This document shows, in pieces, positions 4,515 through 6,039 of a stretch of DNA of 6,039 nucleotides. Numbering within the stretch: position 1 is the first letter of the stretch; each line of letters opens with the position of its first letter. The stretch covers positions 1-6,039 of the forward strand of contig WQUP01000077.1 in NCBI GenBank assembly GCA_009782015.1, in the 5' to 3' direction. The stretch comes from Endomicrobiia bacterium (GTDB lineage Bacteria > Elusimicrobiota > Endomicrobiia > Endomicrobiales > Endomicrobiaceae). A program made the translations under genes and the position numbers. The notes below the pieces were generated by a model. That model saw nothing but the letters and a program-made list of their open reading frames with translations. It did not search any database and had not been told where the DNA came from.

Positions 4515-4621
4515 GTTCCGGCGCAACGGCATTAGTCATGAACGAATCTGGTTGCGGCAGCGCTGCTGCAGGCTGTTAGGATAAAGCCGAGTAAAGCCAA
4601 TAAAACGAAAGACTTTTTCAT
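4457..4621 (-). pseudogene. Small lipoprotein gene with internal stop
   Basis: A clear gene start is present: GAGG four bases before an ATG at 4621, then MKKSFVLLALLGFILTACSS, a classical lipoprotein signal peptide with lipobox LTAC (C18). After only 29 codons an in-frame TAA (4534-4532) occurs. The same frame then continues into the SAVNTQEAGFRALALKYQ tail and ends at TAA 4459-4457. The signal peptide and tail are therefore in one frame, split by a stop and apparently missing the middle that survives in the copy at 3751-3872. I infer an internal deletion or a recombination product. A 29-residue lipopeptide could still be made. Family not recognised. Confidence 0.65.
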
Positions 4622-4670
4622 CTTTCCTCAATGCCGAGCGCAGGACATATTAGACTACTTTTACGGGACG

Positions 4671-4701
4671 AAGTCAAAAAGTTAAACTTTTGCAAAAGTT
4701 T
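4671..4701 (-). terminator. Possible terminator after the rhodanese gene
   Basis: On the minus strand an AT-rich inverted repeat (AAACTTT/AAAGTTT, loop TGCA, within 4684-4701) is followed by AACTTTTTGAC. The stem is weak, so termination is uncertain. Confidence 0.3.
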
Positions 4702-4757
4702 GCGCGGCAAAAAGTTTGCGTGGCAAAAAGTTTGCATGGCAAAAAGTTTGCGAAACC
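4694..4757. repeat. Four tandem 16-bp repeats
   Basis: The unit AAAAGTTTGCGTGGCA is repeated head to tail from 4694, 4710, 4726 and 4742. The first three copies differ at only one or two positions and the fourth is degenerate at its end (GCGAAACC). It lies a few bases downstream of the rhodanese stop codon. The period is not a coding signature on either strand; it looks like slippage-prone spacer DNA. Confidence 0.9.
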
Positions 4758-4761
4758 TTAT

Positions 4762-5181
4762 TCATCCGCTGACAGTATTGTACGGCCAGCCGGAGATGCC
4801 GCCGAAATCGTAAACTTTGGTATATCCCATTTTAACCAATTCTCTTGCGGCGCCGGAGCTTCTGTTTCCGCTGCGGCAATAAACCAAGATAATAGCGTCT
4901 TTGTCGGGCAATTCGGCTAAAGCCCGATTTGCGATTTCATAGTTTGGTATTAAAACCGCGCCGGCGATGCGTCTTTCTTTAAATTCCGCAGCGGTGCGCA
5001 CATCAAGCAGAATAAATGATTTGCCGGAATCCATAATTTCTTTCGCTTCTTTGGCGGATATTTTTTTATAGACGGCTTTTGCCGCGCCTTGCGCGGAATC
5101 CTTTTTTGAATTATCAGCGCAGCCTGAGAACGACAAACAAAAAAGCGCGGCAGCAATAAATACAGGCAGTTTTTTTATCAT
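4762..5181 (-). CDS. Rhodanese-domain lipoprotein (sulfurtransferase-like)
   Basis: The 139-residue protein begins with a signal peptide (MIKKLPVFIAAALFCLSFSG) and a lipobox cysteine (C21), so it should be anchored in the envelope, facing the periplasm. A short Ser/Ala/Lys-rich linker leads to a single rhodanese domain from about residue 40. The domain shows LLDVRTAAEF (58-67) and RIAGAVLIPN in place of the usual HIPGA motif. The active loop is YCRSGNRS with the sulfur-accepting C102, followed by GYTKVYDFGGISGW. Single-domain rhodaneses carry persulfide sulfur to cyanide or thiol acceptors; the partner of envelope versions is generally unknown. The start is supported by AAAGGA eight bases upstream. 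It lies 98 bp after mntP and may be co-transcribed with it. Confidence 0.93.
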   Translation of the reverse strand: MIKKLPVFIAAALFCLSFSGCADNSKKDSAQGAAKAVYKKISAKEAKEIMDSGKSFILLDVRTAAEFKERRIAGAVLIPNYEIANRALAELPDKDAIILVYCRSGNRSSGAARELVKMGYTKVYDFGGISGWPYNTVSG

Positions 5182-5185
5182 TTGG

Positions 5186-5209
5186 TCATCCTTTCAGCAG
5201 TATTTTTAA
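5186..5209 (-). repeat. 24-nt copy of the mntP 3' end, carrying the rhodanese RBS
   Basis: These 24 bases repeat 5280-5303 with one mismatch. At 5280-5303 they encode the last seven residues of MntP and its TGA; here they are untranslated but supply the AAAGGA ribosome-binding site of the rhodanese gene. Confidence 0.85.
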
Positions 5210-5210
5210 T

Positions 5211-5279
5211 GAGGTATTTTGCCGTTGCCAAGCTTCCAAGCTTCCAAACTTCTAATCTTCTAACCCTCTGCCTTTGTCG
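5211..5279. repeat. Partial octamer-repeat element, copy C
   Basis: TATTTTGCCGTTGC (5214-5227) matches the inner part of elements A and B and is again followed by tandem octamers, here CAAGCTTC, CAAGCTTC, CAAACTTC, TAATCTTC and TAACCCTC. The octamer sequence differs from A and B, but the period of eight and the leading word are the same. No left arm is present. It sits between the two copies of the mntP 3' end. Confidence 0.6.
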
Positions 5280-5834
5280 TCATCCTTGCAGCAGTATTTT
5301 TAAACCTATCAATATCAGTATGACGCCGCCGGCAAGCTCGGCTTTGGATTTGAATCTTGTTCCGAACAATGCGCCGATTTTTACGCCGATCGCAGAGATC
5401 GCAAACGTGATAAATCCTATGAGAGCAACGGCCGGAATAATGCTTACCTGCAGGAAAGCAAAAGATATTCCGACGGCCAGCGCGTCAATGCTTGTGGCAA
5501 CGGCCAGCGGCAGCATTTTTGCGGGAGCGAGAACATTTTCGCAGGCGTCAAACTTTTTATCTTTTTCAAAACTTTCAAAAATCATTTTAGCGCCGATAAT
5601 AACCAGCAGCCCGAACGCTATCCAGTGGTCGTATGCGGTAATTTTATCGGCAAACTGCGCTGCAAGCGCATACCCTATCAGCGGCATAACGGCCTGAAAT
5701 ATGCCGAAATAAAGCCCCGTAATCAGCGCTTTTTTTACGGTAGTTTTTGCCGAAGCCAGCCCTATTGACACGGCTACGGCAAAAGCGTCCATGGAAAGCG
5801 CCGCGGCAAGAAGAAGCAGTTCAATAAAGCTCAT
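5280..5834 (-). CDS. mntP: MntP-family manganese efflux pump
   Basis: The 184-residue membrane protein has the length and layout of MntP (formerly DUF204/YebN): six predicted transmembrane helices as two inverted halves of three. The signature acidic residues are in place in helix 1 (SMDAFAVAVSIG, D16, with G25 following) and helix 4 (TSIDALAVG, D117). Further motifs include GLYFGIFQAVMPLIGY (40-55) and the C-terminal helix GVILILIGLKIL. MntP exports Mn(II) from the cytoplasm and protects against manganese overload. The ATG at 5834 follows GAGG at good distance. The gene heads a likely two-gene unit with the rhodanese lipoprotein. I do not see a yybP-ykoY manganese riboswitch upstream, but a TGATAA-C-TTATCA palindrome may be an operator. 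The 3' end is duplicated downstream. Confidence 0.96.
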   Translation of the reverse strand: MSFIELLLLAAALSMDAFAVAVSIGLASAKTTVKKALITGLYFGIFQAVMPLIGYALAAQFADKITAYDHWIAFGLLVIIGAKMIFESFEKDKKFDACENVLAPAKMLPLAVATSIDALAVGISFAFLQVSIIPAVALIGFITFAISAIGVKIGALFGTRFKSKAELAGGVILILIGLKILLQG

Positions 5835-6039
5835 TTTCCGTCCTCATCGGATGCATTGTTGTTTTTAGCCAGGCAAGAAATAAATGATAACTTATCAGCA
5901 GGATATCTTAAAGCGCGGATGGGTTCACAATCTGTACAACTTTCTCGCCACAAAGCACATAAAATTGCATTTTATAAGCAAGGTTAAGAAGTTTGCACCG
6001 ATAAAGCCTTTTGTATCGGCAATCTTAGGCTAAGCGCCT
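5835..6039. other. Upstream region of mntP, no gene recognised
   Basis: No convincing gene lies here. On the minus strand a short frame ends at TAA near 5909 with MQFYVLCGEKVVQIVNPSAL preceded by about 20 more open codons back to a stop near 6025. Its DNA (for example TTTATGTGCTTTGTGGCGAG) resembles degenerate intergenic repeats rather than a conserved protein. A short inverted repeat, CCGATA/TATCGG (near 5998-6019), is also present. Confidence 0.4.
5885..5897. promoter_or_regulatory. Operator-like palindrome upstream of mntP
   Basis: TGATAACTTATCA is a perfect 6-1-6 palindrome about 50 bases before the mntP start. It resembles the 7-1-7 inverted repeat bound by Fur-family metal regulators (TGATAATNATTATCA) but lacks the innermost pair. 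In other bacteria mntP is under metal-responsive control, so the position makes sense; the site is otherwise unproven. I could not find a convincing promoter next to it. Confidence 0.35.

Noticed and set aside
5182..5697. A 171-codon plus-strand open frame opposite mntP
   Set aside because: It is antisense to the clear MntP gene and its hydrophobicity simply mirrors that coding sequence.
5835..6039. A yybP-ykoY manganese riboswitch upstream of mntP
   Set aside because: I could not find the conserved loop sequences or the paired helices of that riboswitch in the minus strand.

Overview
The window is about 6 kb of bacterial chromosome, densely coded on the minus strand. Every intact gene reads leftwards; only a broken chloride-channel fragment at the left edge reads rightwards. 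Three short lipoproteins or lipoprotein remnants with lipobox cysteines point to a Gram-negative (diderm) bacterium. The moderate base composition, the TRL-like lipoprotein, the chorismate-lyase-like protein and the abundant palindromic intergenic repeats would suit an anaerobic lineage such as Elusimicrobiota or a relative. That placement is a guess; no marker gene here fixes the taxon.

Left part (1-2150): a 3'-truncated CLC chloride channel fragment on the plus strand faces an intact AAA/DUF4143 ATPase gene. The ATPase gene has a near-consensus promoter whose -10 box lies inside a perfect 13-bp inverted repeat. The next ~580 bp have no credible protein gene but are highly structured. They hold two copies of a 44-nt repeat, each beside a terminator hairpin, an array of hairpins separated by ATGATAC/GTATCAT linkers, and a 17-nt copy of the tRNA 3' end. 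A tRNA-Glu (CTC) gene with its own promoter and terminator follows.

Middle part (2150-3700): a YfcE/MJ0936-type metallophosphoesterase gene is bracketed by two ~145-bp palindromic elements made of degenerate 8-bp repeats. Then come a small NifU C-terminal-domain iron-sulfur scaffold protein and a TRL-family lipoprotein with a strong terminator.

Right part (3700-6039): a chorismate-lyase-like (DUF98/UbiC fold) gene lies between two exact 59-bp repeats. Each repeat is the 3' end of a small lipoprotein gene that is broken in both copies. Upstream are a rhodanese lipoprotein and a MntP manganese exporter, probably one transcription unit, now separated by a 94-bp insertion-like duplication. The last 200 bp hold no clear gene.

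The housekeeping genes (tRNA, NifU-like, phosphoesterase, MntP, rhodanese) are ordinary and I see no single pathway joining them. The unusual content is in the spacers: the hairpin array, the octamer palindromes, and three separate cases (tRNA-Glu, mntP, small lipoprotein) in which the 3' end of a gene is duplicated downstream with extra DNA in between.
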